NCBI RefSeq assembly: GCF_024323335.1
Contig: NC_066581.1
Span: 347,018,409 to 347,082,408, forward strand
Length of the DNA stretch: 64,000 nt
Direction of reading: 5' to 3'
DNA from: Lathyrus oleraceus
Taxonomy: Eukaryota; Streptophyta; Magnoliopsida; Fabales; Fabaceae
Below are positions 1-12,003 of this stretch, piece after piece (within the stretch, counting starts at the first letter, position 1; each line of letters opens with the position of its first letter). The notes beneath the pieces were generated by a model. That model was not told the DNA's origin. It did not search any database and saw only the letters and a program-made list of their open reading frames with translations. The translations under genes and the position numbers were made by a program.

Positions 1-1434
1 ACTACCCTTGATGGCCTTTTGCGACGTGTACTGGATATCATACTTTGTCAAAATCATTTGCCAACGAGCCACTCGTCCGGTAAGAGCCGGCTTTTCAAAG
101 ATATACTTTACTGGGTCCATCTTAGAAATCAACAAGGTAGTATGGTTCAACATATACTGTCTTAGTCGGCGAGCAGCCCATGCCAAAGCGCAACAAGTTT
201 TCTCGAGCAGCGAATATCTTGTTTCACAGTCGGTAAACTTTTTGCTAAGGTAGTATATTGCATGCTCTTTTCGACCAGACTCGTCATGCTGTCCCAATAC
301 ACACCCCATCTAATTCTCTGTTACTGAAAGGTACATTATCAGAGGCCTCCCAGGAACTGGAGGTATAAGAATTGGAGGTTTCTGCAAATATTCTTTTATC
401 TTATCAAAAGCTTTTTGACAATCATTGTTCCACCTGATTGCTTGATCTTTTCTTAGCAATTTAAATATCGGTTCGCACGTAGCTGTTAGGTGAGATATGA
501 ACCGTGCAATGTAGTTCAGCCTCCCTAAAAACCCACGAACCTGCTTTTCCGTTCTTGGTTCAGGCATTTCTTGAATAGCTTTTACTTTCGCTGGATCAAC
601 CTCAATCCCTTTCTCACTGACAATGAAACCTAACAGCTTTCCAGATCTCACTCCAAATGTACACTTGTTTGGATTCAGCCTCAGTTTGAACTTTCTCAAT
701 CTTTCAAACAACTTTTGCAAGTTTACCAAGTGCTCCTCTTCTGTCTGAGACTTCGCAATCATATCATCCACGTACACTTCAATTTCTTTGTGCATCATGT
801 CATGAAAGAGAGTCGTCATAGCTCTTTGGTAGGTAGCACCGACGTTCTTCAACCCAAATGGCATTACCTTATAACAGAACGTGCCCCAAGGTGTAATGAA
901 TGTCGTCTTCTCCATGTCTTCTGGCGCCATCTTGATCTGATTATAGCCAGAAAATCCATCCATGAAAGGGAAAACCGAGGACTGAGCAGTGTTATTGACC
1001 AATACATCAATGTGAGGTAATGGGAAGTCATATTTCGGACTGGCTCTGTTTAAATCTCGGTAATCAACACACATCCCGACTTTACCATCCTTCTTCGGCA
1101 CGGGTACAATGTTGGCCACCCAAGGGGGATAGTTGGTAAATGCTAGAAAACCTGCATCCAACTGTTTCTGAACCTCCTCTTTGATCTTGACAGTCATATC
1201 AGGACTAGTTCTGCGAAGCTTCTGCTTTACTGAAGGACAATCTTCTCTGAGAGGTAGCATGTGCACCACAATATCTGTATCCAAACCAGGCATATCTTGA
1301 TACGACCATGCGAATACATCCACATATTCTTGCAGCATTTTAATCAGCCCTCTCTTGACCTTTTCCTCTAAAGCAGCCCCTATCTTGACCTCTTTCTTTG
1401 CGTCCTCAGTACCAAGGTTAATGACTTCTAACTA
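1..1434 (-). pseudogene. Element A pol: reverse transcriptase and start of RNase H (partial, broken)
   Basis: Encodes the Ogre RT: DMPGLDTDIV at the N-terminus, then VCVDYRDLNRAS-like blocks (here MCVDYRDLNRAS), FSGYNQIKMAPEDMEKTTF, the catalytic YVDD at 763-774 (minus), and the LLGFIVSEKGIEVDP and FLGRLNYIARF thumb blocks. A stop codon at 310-312 cuts RT from the first RNase H, which continues in the same frame (MGCVLGQ..., FTDCETRYS...) to base 1, where it is truncated by the window. A further in-frame stop at 1432-1434 separates it from the upstream linker. RT and RNase H would have copied the element RNA into DNA in virus-like particles. Close relatives are the same regions of B and D in this window. 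Certain as a family, non-functional as it stands. Confidence 0.92.
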
Positions 1435-1746
1435 TTCCTGATGAGGTTGAATGACCCTTTCCTCCTGTTTCATTAGTCTGGCCAATTCTTTGGGGAGTTC
1501 ACAATCTTCTTCACTCTCCGCTTCGGCTTGGTAAATGGGATTATCAAAGTCATACTGAGCCATAACAAAACTGTTTTTAATGGAATCCGCAAGATCAATT
1601 TCTGTCTGAAGAGTAACTTGGACTATTTCTTCAACAGTCCAGTTGTTGATCTTCTCCCCTGGGGCACACGGGCGCACCCAATTATCCACATCACAATCAC
1701 TGTCACCATCTTCATTGTCTGTTGCAAAGACATCCCCGTGATTCAT
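1435..1746 (-). pseudogene. Element A protease-RT linker, intronless version
   Basis: Acidic linker between protease and RT, with the blocks DNWVRPCAPG, INNWTVEEIVQVTL, YDFDNPIYQA and EEDCELPKELARL. The same blocks occur in B on either side of a predicted 272-nt intron; here they are continuous in one frame with about 18 residues between VTL and YDF. The segment overlaps the protease frame by a base or so (ATGA arrangement at 1743-1746), which marks a frame change relative to the protease and is probably a decay frameshift. It has no domain of known function. It is included because it shows that A lacks the Ogre intron. Confidence 0.75.
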
Positions 1747-2990
1747 CCAACACTAGTGAAAGTACACGGCCCTTTCTGATTCTGGACACCCTGCTCTGAT
1801 GATTGAAAAGGTTGATATCCAATGCCAAACATGTCTTCTTTTACGGGCACATCAATCACCTTGCCCCAGCCTTCCGCGTTACCTGAATGAATGACCTCCA
1901 GAGCTTGTTTATAGGACGCAATCGAGGTACCTGGTTTCTTCTGTTCAACAAAAGCCACCTTCTCAATACTGACAGTCTCAAAAGCTTGACATAGAGTTTC
2001 ATGAATTTCGCCATCCATCTCCACATATTTGAAGGAGGATAAATGGCTCACAAAGATGTCCTCTTCGCCACACACGGTCACAACTTGACCATCCCACACA
2101 TATTTTAGCTTTTGGTGGAGAGTCGAAGAAACTGCTCCGGCTCCATGTATCCAGGGACGCCCCAACAGACAACTATATACTGGTTGAATATCCATTACAT
2201 AGAAGACAATATTAAACACTTCCGGGCCGATCTTCACAGGCAACGTGACTTCACCAAAAACTGATCGCTTGGATCCATCAAAAGCACGGACAACAAGATC
2301 ACTTGGTGTGAGAACAACCCCTTCGGCATCAAGCTTACTCAGAGCCTTTTTGGGAAGCACATTCAAAGAAGAACCGGTATCAACCAAAACATGCGACAAA
2401 ACCGCGCCTTTGCATTCCATCGTGATATGCAGAGCTCTATTGTGATTGCGACCCTCAAGTGTCAAGTCTAAATCCGTGAATCCCAAACCATGTCTCGTGT
2501 TAACATTTGCAATAACACCTTCAAGCTGGTTAACAGAAATCTCTTGAGGCACATAAGCCATATTCAACATTTTCAACAGGGCGTTACGATGTGCCTCGGA
2601 ACACATCAATAGAGAGAGAATAGAGATTTTTGACGGTGTCTGGTTCAACTGATCCACGATCTTGTAATCACTCTTCTTGATAATTCTCATAAATTCCTCC
2701 ACGTCCTCCTCAAAATAACTCTCGGGCACTTCCTTTCGCACTGGTTCTTCTTCAACTACAACTTGTTTTCCTTTTGTTCTAGCAAGAGCGTCAGCATTGT
2801 TATCCTTCGGAACCTGTGGTGCAAACAAACGACCACTTCTCGTAAATCCTCCGTGTCCTCCCACATTACCCACAACCGAACCAACTGTTACTGGAGTCTT
2901 AATTGACGAACCAAACGTCACTGGAGTATGATTTACTGATCTGGTCTGATTCTCTGGTCTTTTATTTCTGCAAAAAGCATTGTCATATTG
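1743..2990 (-). pseudogene. Element A aspartic protease region
   Basis: Retropepsin-like protease that would cleave the Gag-Pol polyprotein. The catalytic motif DTGS lies at 2381-2370 in the block LVDTGSSLNVLP. It is followed by VVRAFDGSKRSV, a hydrophobic FNIVFYVMDIQPVYSCLLGRPWIH-type block (flap and ILG-like motif) and LHQKLKYVWDGQVV. The upstream part (SRLFAPQ, YKIVDQLNQTPSKISILSLL) is also seen in D and is typical of Ogre. The reading frame is open for about 390 codons. Upstream it shares a frame with the gag C-terminal piece but is separated from it by a stop at 3012-3014. Confidence 0.85.
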
Positions 2991-3011
2991 CCACGGAATT
3001 GCTCTACTATT

Positions 3012-3846
3012 CTAAAAAAGTCTTCCACTTGAAGCAGCAATGGTGGTAGGAGTACTGATAGTTACTGGAGCATTAATAATCGCGGGGACACCAACAGTCA
3101 TAGGAGCAGATATGGTCACGGGCGCAACTACGGTGACATGAGTACCAATAGTCATAGGCGCACTAATAGTTCTTAGAGCACGTACAAGACCTTCTGACGG
3201 TGTAAAGTAAATGGTAACATTCGATACCTCTTCACGGTCTTTCACTACTCGATCAAACTGTAAACAACCTTCATTCATCAATTCCTGGATACCTTCTTTC
3301 AGTTTCACACAGCTGTTTACATGATTACCACAATCTGAACAATTCTTGTCACATCCCGGGAATACTCCCCCTCTAAGCAGACGTTCCTTCACTACAAACA
3401 ACGGAGTCTGAACATCATTAATATTGACTACCAAGTTCAAATGTTCCCCATCTTCCACACCATTTACTCTGGGCCCTCCATGCTGAGGCATAGGATTATT
3501 CACCACATTCGGAGTAGGAGCAAAGTTAATCGTCTTGGCATCAATCAAATCTTGAACTTTATGGTGAAAAGCCCGACAATTCTCGATGTGGTGCCCTGAC
3601 GCCCCAGAATGAAAAATCACAACGGACATTAGCATCATAACCAGCAGGAATCCTTGTTAATGGAGCCATAGTGCGAAGTTCAACAAACTTTAACCTGAGC
3701 AGTTCAGGGAGTAATTCAGCATAAGTCATTGGCAACGGATCAAAATGACGATCTGGCATTCTTTGTCTTGGTTGGAATTGGCGTTGCTGTTGTTGTTGTG
3801 GTTGTCCTCTTTGTTGTTGTTGAGGTTGGGTTGCTGGAATAGTCAC
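3012..3846 (-). pseudogene. Element A gag C-terminal part (frameshifted)
   Basis: The C-terminal half of Ogre Gag in two frames. A glutamine-rich stretch (QPQQQQ runs) followed by RHFDPLPMTYAELLPELL is read from 3846 to about 3610. A frame change near 3600 then gives FHSGASGHHIENC, the degenerate Cys/His box that Ogre uses in place of a normal CCHC knuckle, and FHHKVQDLIDAK. A low-complexity segment rich in APVTISAPMT-like repeats (3045-3180) and a stop follow. Gag would bind RNA and form the particle. The two frameshifts, near 3843 and 3600, cancel each other, since the frame before the first equals the frame after the second. Confidence 0.8.
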
Positions 3847-4973
3847 AGCAGCAACTTGACGGTATTGTTGTCCTCTGTTTCCATTTCTCTGATTATGTAT
3901 ATCATTTGTCTCACCCTCTCTCCTTCTGGGTGCCCTTGAAAATGGTTTCTTAGCACTTGAAGAACTTGAAGAACCAGGGTCTTGATTTTTCCCGCTTTGA
4001 TAAGACTTTCAGTTCTTTCTCCGCAAATCACAACATCCGAAAAACTACCAAATGGGCAACTTCCCATACGATCCATGAATACACCTTGCAGGGTTCCAAT
4101 GAACATATCAGTCAATTCTCTCTCCAACATCGGAGGTTGTACTCTCGCAGCTAGTTCACGCCACCTCTGGGCGTATTCCTTGAAACTCTCACCGGTCTTT
4201 GGAAACAAACTCTGCAACTGGGTTCTGCTCGGAGCCATGTCCATGTTATGCTTGTACTGCCTCAGAAAAGCTTCACCTAACTCTCTCCAGCTTCTGACAG
4301 ATTCTTTTTTCAAGTCCATGTACCAAATCAAAAAGGCTCCAGACAAGCTGTCTTGGAAAAAGTACATCCACATTTTTTCATCATCAGTATAAGCGGATAT
4401 CTTCCGGTAGTAAGCTTGCACATGAGTTCGGGGACAGGAAGTGCCATTGTACTTGTCAAAAGATGGCTCTTTGAACTTGTACGGGATCCTCAACCCATCA
4501 ACTAAACCCATGTTAGTAACATCAAAACCCAAATAATTCTGGCACTCCATGGCGCGAATCTTTTCAGCAAGGGCGTCAATCTTTCTATCTCTCTCTTCTG
4601 CCTTTCCAAATTCATCATCATCACTGAGAATAGTGAACATATATTTTTGTTTGTCGACCAAATGAGAAGGATGGTGAACTGGAGCACGTGCCGCTCGAGC
4701 GTTAGCAGCCTCTGTCATGATGGGTTGTCCATTGATTCTAATACCACGCAATTCATCACCGGTAGCATAGTTGTTGACATGGCTGGTAGCAGCAGCGGTG
4801 TCATTGACAGGGGTTCCTTCTGGCGGATTCTGACCGACAGGGGGAATCACAGTTTCTTGTCTCTGGACCAAGGCTCGGAGTTCCTCTTGCCCTTGCACTA
4901 CCCCTTGCATCATACTCATGAACTGGGCCATGTTGGTCCTCATCTCTGCTAGCTCTGCTTAAAATTGATCCAT
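3843..4973 (-). pseudogene. Element A gag N-terminal and core part
   Basis: The retrotransposon Gag core. The likely original ATG is at 4973-4971, the fourth codon is followed directly by a TAA stop (4961-4959), and the frame is then open to 3843. Recognisable blocks are FKEPSFDKYNGTSCPRTHVQ, DSLSGAFLIWYMDL, LGEAFLRQYKHNMDMAP and FKEYAQRWRELAARVQPP, which are the classic plant retrotrans-gag core. The same blocks are in D's gag (WYMGL, FVKQYKYNVDMAP, FKEYAQRWRELAAQ). Just upstream of the ATG an in-frame HRYATRQN is encoded (5009-4986), which is conserved in B and D. See the findings. Confidence 0.88.
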
Positions 4974-5378
4974 GATTTTTTGTTGATTCTGCCTTGTTGC
5001 GTAACGGTGCGGACGATACTCAGCAATCCTGCCTGAAACGGGAACAAGGATGAGAAATCCTCCTCAAGAACACCTGTAATGATGCAAGAATAATATGTGT
5101 ATGATGCGTATGCTATGTTTTATCATTTCTCAGGTATTCAAGAGTCTCGTCCACCTTTGAAAAATGGCAACCTGTACCCGTAAGCGGAACATAAACAACA
5201 AAGAAGCAACATACACTGGACGACAAGCAAAAGTGAAACATCAATAATCTCATCCATGGACATAAGAAATAAGGTTCATACAAACATAGTTCAAGCAAAG
5301 ATTTAGTCCATCAGTGTAGAATAAGGAATCCCGTCCAACAATCCTGGAGGTGATTCTTAAAATAAACAATAAGACAAC
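4974..5378 (-). other. Element A spacer between ORF1 and gag
   Basis: About 400 nt between the ORF1 stop and the gag ATG. It holds the conserved HRYxTRxN coding stretch at its gag-side end, preceded by a pyrimidine-rich tract ending CAG (AG at 5034-5033 in minus sense) that looks like a splice acceptor. Nothing else is recognisable. Confidence 0.6.
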
Positions 5379-5519
5379 CTAGGGAAGTCGTCCTTCAGGA
5401 ATGAGAGTCTTCAAATACTGGCATTGATCCATCAATCGGTCACACTCTGAACACTCAGGTAGAGGGGTGAGCTTCTCTTTCAGTTGCACCCTGAGTTCAA
5501 CAACTTCCTCTAGGAAATG
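5379..5519 (-). pseudogene. Element A ORF1, C-terminal piece
   Basis: The end of ORF1, separated from the rest by insertion of T. Its frame joins exactly to the piece at 13881 once T and one copy of AGATG are discounted. It encodes a charged helical segment (EEVVELRVQLKEKL) and ends with the stop at 5381-5379. D's ORF1 likewise ends in a coiled-coil-like charged region. The function of Ogre ORF1 is unknown. Confidence 0.75.
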
Positions 5520-5524
5520 AGATG
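5520..5524. repeat. Target site duplication of T, left copy (AGATG)
   Basis: AGATG directly precedes the TG of the 5' LTR of T and is repeated directly after the 3' LTR at 13876-13880. A matching 5-bp duplication is the expected trace of integrase-mediated insertion. Confidence 0.93.
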
Positions 5525-7467
5525 TGTAACACCCTGATAAAATAAGATAATTATTTAATTTAAGTTAATAATATATTTATTAATTTAATTAAATAATTGG
5601 AATTATTGGATTATTATTACTATTATTATTGGAATAATAATTATTGGAAAATATATATAAGTTGGAAATAAGAAAAAGAGTCCCATTTGGTAAAGAAAGG
5701 GTTTCACGTGAAAAGCAGAGAAGCGGCTGAAAAGAGGAAAAGGGCAAAGAGACAGAGCAAGAGGAAGAAGGTTGGAGAAGAGAAAAGCTTGAAGCTTAAA
5801 GATTCGCCGGATTAACTCAGGTAAGGGGGGTTTATCGTCGTTTAATGGGTATTATGGGTTAACATGTAATGGGTAGTGATAAACCGTTGAATTGACCCTA
5901 ATTGGGATGATGAGTGCTGAAAAATTGTGATGAATAACTATGTTAAAGTTGTAATCGAATCTGTAATTGGATGGGTAGTGATTTTCCGAACCTATAGCTT
6001 TTACGGAATCGGAATCGGAGGTCCGGAAGTCCTCCAACGGCGAAAAATGCGGAGAATTCTGCATTCTGCTTAGTGTTAGCGCAGGAACAGCTTTCTGTCT
6101 TGCGTTAACCGGTTAACCCAGGGTGTTAACCGGTTAACACTATTATGAATTGTGAAAATATTGCTGTTCTGTCTGCGTTAACCGGTTAACCCAGGGCGTT
6201 AACCGGTTAACACTGTTAAAATTGGCCAGGAAGCGTGTTCTGTCCTGCGTTAACCGGTTAACCCAGGGCGTTAACCGGTTAACACTGTTGGAAATTGGAA
6301 AAAATTGATATTTTAATGTTGTGAACAAAATTGGTGATTGGCCTATATCGGTGTGTGATATAGTAGGGATTATTTCCCGTTGTTTTGAGTAGGATAGGTA
6401 TTAGTAGAGTGTGCTAATACTGTGACTGAATTATTTGGCATGACATAATATGATTATGTGATAAATATGCGGATGATGTGTGAAAATATGCATAATGTTG
6501 TGAATGTATATATTATGTATGTAATTGTGGATGAACCGTTTTATGACTTAGAGTGTGAGCATATGTCCATTGTGGATTGTTGTTGATGATGTTGCATTGC
6601 TAGGTGAATTAGCATGCATATTGTGGCCTTTATGGTGGTAGCTAATTCCCATGGTAAGGAATTAGTGAGTAAATCATTGTGGATTGTTATTGATGTTTGC
6701 ATGCTAGGTGATTAGCGTGCATAGCATAGCCCTTGGGGTGGTAGCTAATTCCCATGGTGAGGAATTAGTGAGTGAGTCACTAGGTCTCAAATGAGTGGGA
6801 CTAGTGGGCTTGGTAGCCGTATCTGGATTTGATCGGTGAGGTTGAACTATATGTTCACGAATAGTCGGTACCGCATGCATGGAGTCTCATTGCATAATGT
6901 ATGTATGGCGTATAATATGAATGGATGTATTCCAATATTATACGTGTGTTTGTGTTGGCATTGAGTATGAGTATGAATTGTGTTGGTATTGAGTATGATA
7001 TTTGAGTTGATGTGCCGTTACTGAATGTGTGATATGATTAGGGTGATTAATGTGTTATTTACTTAGCATTACATGTTATTTTATAATGCTTTTTATATCG
7101 ATTGAGGAACTCACCCTTACAACTGTTTTTCAGGTAACGAGCAGTGATTGAGTAGAAGCTAGTGCTTGGAGTCTAGTGTAGTCTCCTTAGTGGGTCATGC
7201 TCTGATAGATGTAACATCGGGACGGGATGTTTTACCTTGTTGAATAATTTTACATGTAATGTGTTACATGTTTTGCATGATTGATTTGATTTCTATCCGC
7301 TGCGTATTGTGCAAATGCTTTATGTTTTGAATTAATAAAAGAGCATGACAGTTATTATGGTGAATGGTGTGAAGTAATTGTGTGACACCCTTAATTGCAT
7401 ATTTACTCTGATTGATATATGTTATTCTTTTAATTAAACTTTTAGGGTATGTTAGAAGGGCGTTACA
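5525..7467 (+). repeat. 5' LTR of T (1943 nt)
   Basis: Starts TGTAACACCC and ends GGGCGTTACA, so the termini form an inverted repeat of about 8 nt. A TATATATAAG box candidate lies near 5650. It carries six copies of the perfect palindrome GTTAACCGGTTAAC, against four in the 3' LTR. This accounts for the length difference. Confidence 0.95.
6104..6283 (+). repeat. Palindrome array GTTAACCGGTTAAC, six copies
   Basis: Exact 14-nt palindromes start at 6104, 6125, 6177, 6198, 6249 and 6270. They come in pairs joined by CCAGGG(C/T), with about 50 nt between pairs. The 3' LTR has the homologous pairs at 12583/12604 and 12657/12678 only. Confidence 0.95.
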
Positions 7468-7471
7468 TTAG

Positions 7472-7483
7472 TGGTATCAGAGC
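7472..7483 (+). promoter_or_regulatory. Primer binding site of T (initiator tRNA-Met)
   Basis: TGGTATCAGAGC lies four nt after the 5' LTR. It is the usual complement of the 3' end of plant initiator tRNA-Met, which primes minus-strand DNA synthesis. Confidence 0.93.
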
Positions 7484-7590
7484 ATAGTCGGTCGAGTCGA
7501 GTCGTAATTATTCTGTTTCCCTGTATGTGATAGGTGTTGTGTAACCCTATCCGTACTTATTGTTTAGCTTGTTGGGTTTTCAGAATAGAG

Positions 7591-10500
7591 ATGGCTGGAA
7601 GAGGTAGAGATAATGCTGCGATTGCTGAGGCTCTGGGTATGCTAGCTGGAGTACTTGGAGGGAATCCGAATGTTGTGGGAATGGGAGCTGCTCGTCAACT
7701 GAGTGAGTTCCAGAAGAACAATCCTCCAATGTTCAAGGGAGCATACGATCCAGATGGTGCTCAGAAGTGGTTGAAGGAGATCGAGAGGATCTTCCGAGTG
7801 ACTGAGTGTGCCGATAACCAGAAGGTCAGGTTCGGTACGCATATGCTGTCAGAGGAAGCAGATGATTGGTGGGTTGCTACCCGCACTGAGTTGGAAGCTG
7901 CCGGGAGTGCTGAGGTCACTTGGGCGGTGTTCAGAGAGAGATTCCTGAGGAAGTACTTTCCAGAGGATGTCAGAGGAAAGAAAGAGATAGAGTTTTTAGA
8001 ATTGAAGCAGGGCAACCGGTCTGTTACTGAGTATGCTGCTAAGTTCACAGAGCTGTCAAAGTATTACACTCCCTATGATGAGGCTACTGGGGAATTTTCG
8101 AAATGTGTGAAGTTTGAGAACGGGTTGCGTCCCGAGATCAAGCAGGCTATTGGGTATCAGCGGATCAGAGTGTTTTCTGACCTGGTTGACTGTTGCAGGA
8201 TTTTTGAACAGGATACCAAGGCCAGAGCGGAGAGCTATCAGCAAAGGGTTTATAGGAAGGGCAAGAATCAGAATGATCGTGGGAAACCGTATGCAGCTGG
8301 CAAAGGTTTCCAGAGACAGAGTGGTATGAAGAGGCCTAGTGGGGGAGACTCCAGTGCCCCTGCTAAGTGTTACAGATGTGGTCAGGCTGGACATCGTATC
8401 CATGAGTGTACCAGTACTGAGAAGAAGTGTTTCAAGTGTGGAAAAGGTGGTCACTTGGCTGCAGAGTGTCGGTTGAAGACTGTGACATGTTTCAACTGTG
8501 GAGAGGTGGGTCATATTATTCCACAGTGTCCTAAGCCGAAGAAAGAGAACCAGTCGGGAGGCAAGGTCTTTGCTTTATCGGGTTCTGAGACTTCTGCAGA
8601 TGATCGTTTGATCCGAGGTACGGGTTATATTAATGGCTTTCCTCTTGTAGCTATTATTGACACAGGTGCGACTCATTCCTTTATATCGTTGGATTGTGCT
8701 GTGAAACTTAAATTAGAGATATCTGAGATGCATGGAAGTATGGTGATTGATACTCCTGCGAAGGGTTCAGTGACTACTACTTCAGTTTGTTTAAATTGTC
8801 CTTTGAGTATTTTTGGTAGAGACTTTGGGATAGACCTCGTGTGTCTTCCACTAGTGCAGATTGATGTTATCCTGGGTATGAACTGGTTGGTGTTTAACCG
8901 AGTTTATATCAACTGTTTTGATAAGACTGTGATCTTTCCCGAGATTGAGGAAGGAAAAAGTTTGTTCCTATCTGCAAGGCAGGTGAATGAGGCAGTAGCA
9001 GATGGGGCAGAGTTGTTTATGCTGTTAGCGACCTTGGAGGCTAAAGATAAACTGGTGATTTGCGATCTAGCTGTGGTGTGTGATTTTCCTGATGTGTTTC
9101 CTGAAGAAGTGAATGAATTACCGCCAGAGCGTGAAGTTGAATTCTCGATTGATTTGGTACCTGGTACTAGGCCGATATCGATGGCTCCGTACCGTATGTC
9201 TGCTGTTGAGTTAACTGAATTGAAAAGTCAGTTGGAAGATCTGTTGTATAAGAAATTTATTCGTCCGAGTGTGTCACCGTGGGGTGCACCAGTGTTATTG
9301 GTTAAGAAGAAAGAAGGTACTATGAGGTTGTGTGTGGACTATAGGCAACTGAATAAAGTGACGATCAAGAATCGGTATCCTTTGCCGAGGATTGATGATT
9401 TGATGGATCAGTTGGTTGGTGCGAGTGTGTTCAGCAAAATAGATTTGAGATCAGGGTATCATCAGATACGTGTGAAAATTGAGGATATTCAGAAGACTGC
9501 TTTTAGAACAAGGTATGGACATTATGAGTATTCTGTAATGCCTTTTGGTGTGACTAATGCGCCTGGAGTATTTATGGAGTATATGAATAGGATTTTCCAT
9601 CCGTACCTAGACAAGTTTATTGTGGTGTTTATTGACGATATTTTGGTGTATTCGAAATCTGAAGAAGAACATGCTGAACATTTGAGAGTGGTTTTGGGAG
9701 TTCTGCGAGAAAAGAAGTTATTTGCTAAACTGTCCAAGTGTGAATTTTGGTTAGAAGAGGTTAGTTTTCTCGGTCATGTGATTTCAAGAGGTGGTGTTGT
9801 TGTTGATCCTTCTAATATAGAAGCGGTATCTAAGTGGGAAGCTCCGAAGTCAGTTTTTGAGATAAGGAGTTTTCTTGGACTCGCAGGTTATTATAGGAAA
9901 TTCATTGAGGGATTTTCTAAGTTGGCGTTACCGTTGACGATGTTGACTAGAAAGGGGCAAGCGTTTGTTTGGGACTCAAAATGTGAAGAAGGTTTCCAAG
10001 AGTTAAAGAGAAGGTTAACTATTGCTCCTGTTCTGATATTACCAAGTCCGTCAGAATTATTTGAGGTTTTCTGTGATGCTTCATTGTTGGGTTTGGGTGG
10101 TGTGTTGATGCAGAATAAGCAGGTTGTAGCTTATGCTTCGAGACAGCTGAGGGTTCATGAGAGGAACTATCCGACACACGATTTAGAGTTGGCAGCTGTG
10201 GTATTTGTTCTGAAGTTATGGAGGCATTACTTGTACGGGTCAAGATTTGAGGTTTTCAGTGACCATAAAAGTTTAAAGTATTTGTTTGATCAGAAAGAGC
10301 TGAATATGAGACAGAGGAGATGGTTAGAGTTTCTGAAGGATTATGACTTTGGTTTGAATTACCATCCGAGTAAAGCAAACGTAGTAGCTGATGCATTGAG
10401 TCGGAAATCATTGCATATGTCTATGTTAATGGTTAAGGAATTGGATTTAATTGAGCAGTTTAGAGACTTGAGTTTGGTGTGTGAGAGTACTCACAATAGT

Positions 10501-11961
10501 GTTAAATTGGGAATGTTGAAGTTAACAAGTGGTATTCTGGATGAGATTAGAGAGAGTCAGAAATCCGATGTGCTTTTGGTGGACAAGTTGACTCTAGTGA
10601 ATCAAGGTCAAGGTGGTGAATTCAGAGTTGATGAGAATGGTGTTTTGAAATTTGGTAATCGGGTGTGTATTCCGGATGTTACCGAACTTAAGAAGAGTAT
10701 TCTTGAGGAAGGACATCGTAGTGGCCTGAGTATTCATCCTGGGGCTACGAAGATGTATCATGATTTGAAAAAGTTATTTTGGTGGCCGGGAATGAAAAGA
10801 GAAATTGCGAGTTTTGTTTATTCTTGTTTGACTTGTCAGAAGTCAAAGATTGAGCATCAGAAGCCGTCTGGGCTAATGCAACCGTTGGCTATTCCAGAGT
10901 GGAAGTGGGATAGTATCAGTATGGATTTTGTTTCTGGTTTACCGAGGACAATTAAGAATTTTGAAGCTATTTGGGTGATTGTTGACAGATTGACAAAATC
11001 GGCTCATTTCATTCCGATCAGAATGGATTATCCGTTAGAGAGATTAGCTGAGTTGTATATTGAGAAAATTGTAAGTTTGCATGGTATTCCGTCGAGTATT
11101 GTTTCGGACAGAGATCCTAGATTTACATCGAAGTTCTGGGAAGGTTTGCAGAGGGCTTTGGGAACTAAGCTGAGATTGAGTTCTGCATATCATCCGCAGA
11201 CTGATGGTCAGACTGAGAGGACGATTCAGTCACTGGAGGATCTTTTGAGGGCTTGTGTTTTGGAAAAGGGAGGTGCTTGGGATTGTTATTTACCTTTGAT
11301 TGAGTTTACCTACAACAATAGTTTTCATTCGAGCATTGGTATGGCACCGTTTGAAGCTTTGTATGGTAGGAGATGTCAGACACCTTTATGTTGGTATGAG
11401 TCCGGTGAGAGTGTTGTGGTTGGACCGGAGATTGTTCAACAAACTACGGAAAAGATTAAGATGATTCAGGAGAAGATGAGGATTGCTCAGAGTCGTCAGA
11501 AGAGTTATCACGACAAGAGGAGGAAGTCACTTGAGTTCCAAGAGGGAGATCATGTGTTTCTTCGGGTTACTCCGATAACTGGGGTTGGTCGAGCTTTGAA
11601 GTCGAAGAAGTTGACACCTCGATTTATTGGTCCTTATCAGATTTTGGAGAGGATAGGGGAGGTAGCCTATCGTATCGCTTTACCGCCGTCACTTGCGAAT
11701 TTGCATGAGGTTTTTCATGTGTCTCAGTTGAGGAGGTACATTCCTGATCCGTCGCATGTGGTCCAAGTAGATGATGTACAGGTGAGAGATAACCTGACTG
11801 TTGAGACATCACCTATGAGGATAGAGGATCGAGAGTTGAAGCAATTGCGGGGTAAAGAGATTGCTTTGGTAAAGGTAGCTTGGGGAGGACCAGCAGGTGG
11901 CAATGTGACTTGGGAACTTGAGAGTCAGATGAAGGAGTCTTATCCTGAGCTATTCGCTTGA
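7591..11961 (+). CDS. gag-pol: Gag-Pol polyprotein of chromovirus T, uninterrupted
   Basis: A single open frame of about 1456 codons from the ATG at 7591 (MAGRGRDNA). An in-frame ATG at 7534 would add 19 residues unlike any Gag, so 7591 is preferred. Order: Gag core (about 7720-8230), three CCHC knuckles starting at 8368, 8428 and 8488 (C-x2-C-x4-H-x4-C), protease DTG at 8659-8667, RT with FIDD at 9628-9639, RNase H with its first Asp at 10075, integrase HHCC (His 10714, CxxC 10825-10836), then catalytic Asp 10924, Asp 11107 and Glu 11215 (DD35E spacing). A GPY-type module (IGPYQIL) and a chromodomain-like C-terminus (about 11860-11958) follow. I see no stop, frameshift or lost catalytic residue. 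The product would form particles, copy the RNA and integrate it; the chromodomain probably guides integration to heterochromatin. Confidence 0.95.
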   Translation: MAGRGRDNAAIAEALGMLAGVLGGNPNVVGMGAARQLSEFQKNNPPMFKGAYDPDGAQKWLKEIERIFRVTECADNQKVRFGTHMLSEEADDWWVATRTELEAAGSAEVTWAVFRERFLRKYFPEDVRGKKEIEFLELKQGNRSVTEYAAKFTELSKYYTPYDEATGEFSKCVKFENGLRPEIKQAIGYQRIRVFSDLVDCCRIFEQDTKARAESYQQRVYRKGKNQNDRGKPYAAGKGFQRQSGMKRPSGGDSSAPAKCYRCGQAGHRIHECTSTEKKCFKCGKGGHLAAECRLKTVTCFNCGEVGHIIPQCPKPKKENQSGGKVFALSGSETSADDRLIRGTGYINGFPLVAIIDTGATHSFISLDCAVKLKLEISEMHGSMVIDTPAKGSVTTTSVCLNCPLSIFGRDFGIDLVCLPLVQIDVILGMNWLVFNRVYINCFDKTVIFPEIEEGKSLFLSARQVNEAVADGAELFMLLATLEAKDKLVICDLAVVCDFPDVFPEEVNELPPEREVEFSIDLVPGTRPISMAPYRMSAVELTELKSQLEDLLYKKFIRPSVSPWGAPVLLVKKKEGTMRLCVDYRQLNKVTIKNRYPLPRIDDLMDQLVGASVFSKIDLRSGYHQIRVKIEDIQKTAFRTRYGHYEYSVMPFGVTNAPGVFMEYMNRIFHPYLDKFIVVFIDDILVYSKSEEEHAEHLRVVLGVLREKKLFAKLSKCEFWLEEVSFLGHVISRGGVVVDPSNIEAVSKWEAPKSVFEIRSFLGLAGYYRKFIEGFSKLALPLTMLTRKGQAFVWDSKCEEGFQELKRRLTIAPVLILPSPSELFEVFCDASLLGLGGVLMQNKQVVAYASRQLRVHERNYPTHDLELAAVVFVLKLWRHYLYGSRFEVFSDHKSLKYLFDQKELNMRQRRWLEFLKDYDFGLNYHPSKANVVADALSRKSLHMSMLMVKELDLIEQFRDLSLVCESTHNSVKLGMLKLTSGILDEIRESQKSDVLLVDKLTLVNQGQGGEFRVDENGVLKFGNRVCIPDVTELKKSILEEGHRSGLSIHPGATKMYHDLKKLFWWPGMKREIASFVYSCLTCQKSKIEHQKPSGLMQPLAIPEWKWDSISMDFVSGLPRTIKNFEAIWVIVDRLTKSAHFIPIRMDYPLERLAELYIEKIVSLHGIPSSIVSDRDPRFTSKFWEGLQRALGTKLRLSSAYHPQTDGQTERTIQSLEDLLRACVLEKGGAWDCYLPLIEFTYNNSFHSSIGMAPFEALYGRRCQTPLCWYESGESVVVGPEIVQQTTEKIKMIQEKMRIAQSRQKSYHDKRRKSLEFQEGDHVFLRVTPITGVGRALKSKKLTPRFIGPYQILERIGEVAYRIALPPSLANLHEVFHVSQLRRYIPDPSHVVQVDDVQVRDNLTVETSPMRIEDRELKQLRGKEIALVKVAWGGPAGGNVTWELESQMKESYPELFA

Positions 11962-11990
11962 GGTATGTTTTCGAGGACGAAAACTCTTTT

Positions 11991-12003
11991 AGCGGGGGAG
12001 AGT
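11991..12003 (+). promoter_or_regulatory. Polypurine tract of T
   Basis: A purine-rich run containing GCGGGGGAGAG lies immediately before the 3' LTR, where the plus-strand primer is expected. Confidence 0.8.

Noticed and set aside
715..1020. Plus-strand open frame opposite the RT of A
   Set aside because: It lies antisense to conserved RT blocks. A similar shadow appears opposite RT in B, as expected from codon bias alone.
3843..3846. Programmed frameshift between gag frames in A
   Set aside because: D reads the same region in one frame, and A returns to the first frame after a second shift near 3600, so random indels explain it better.
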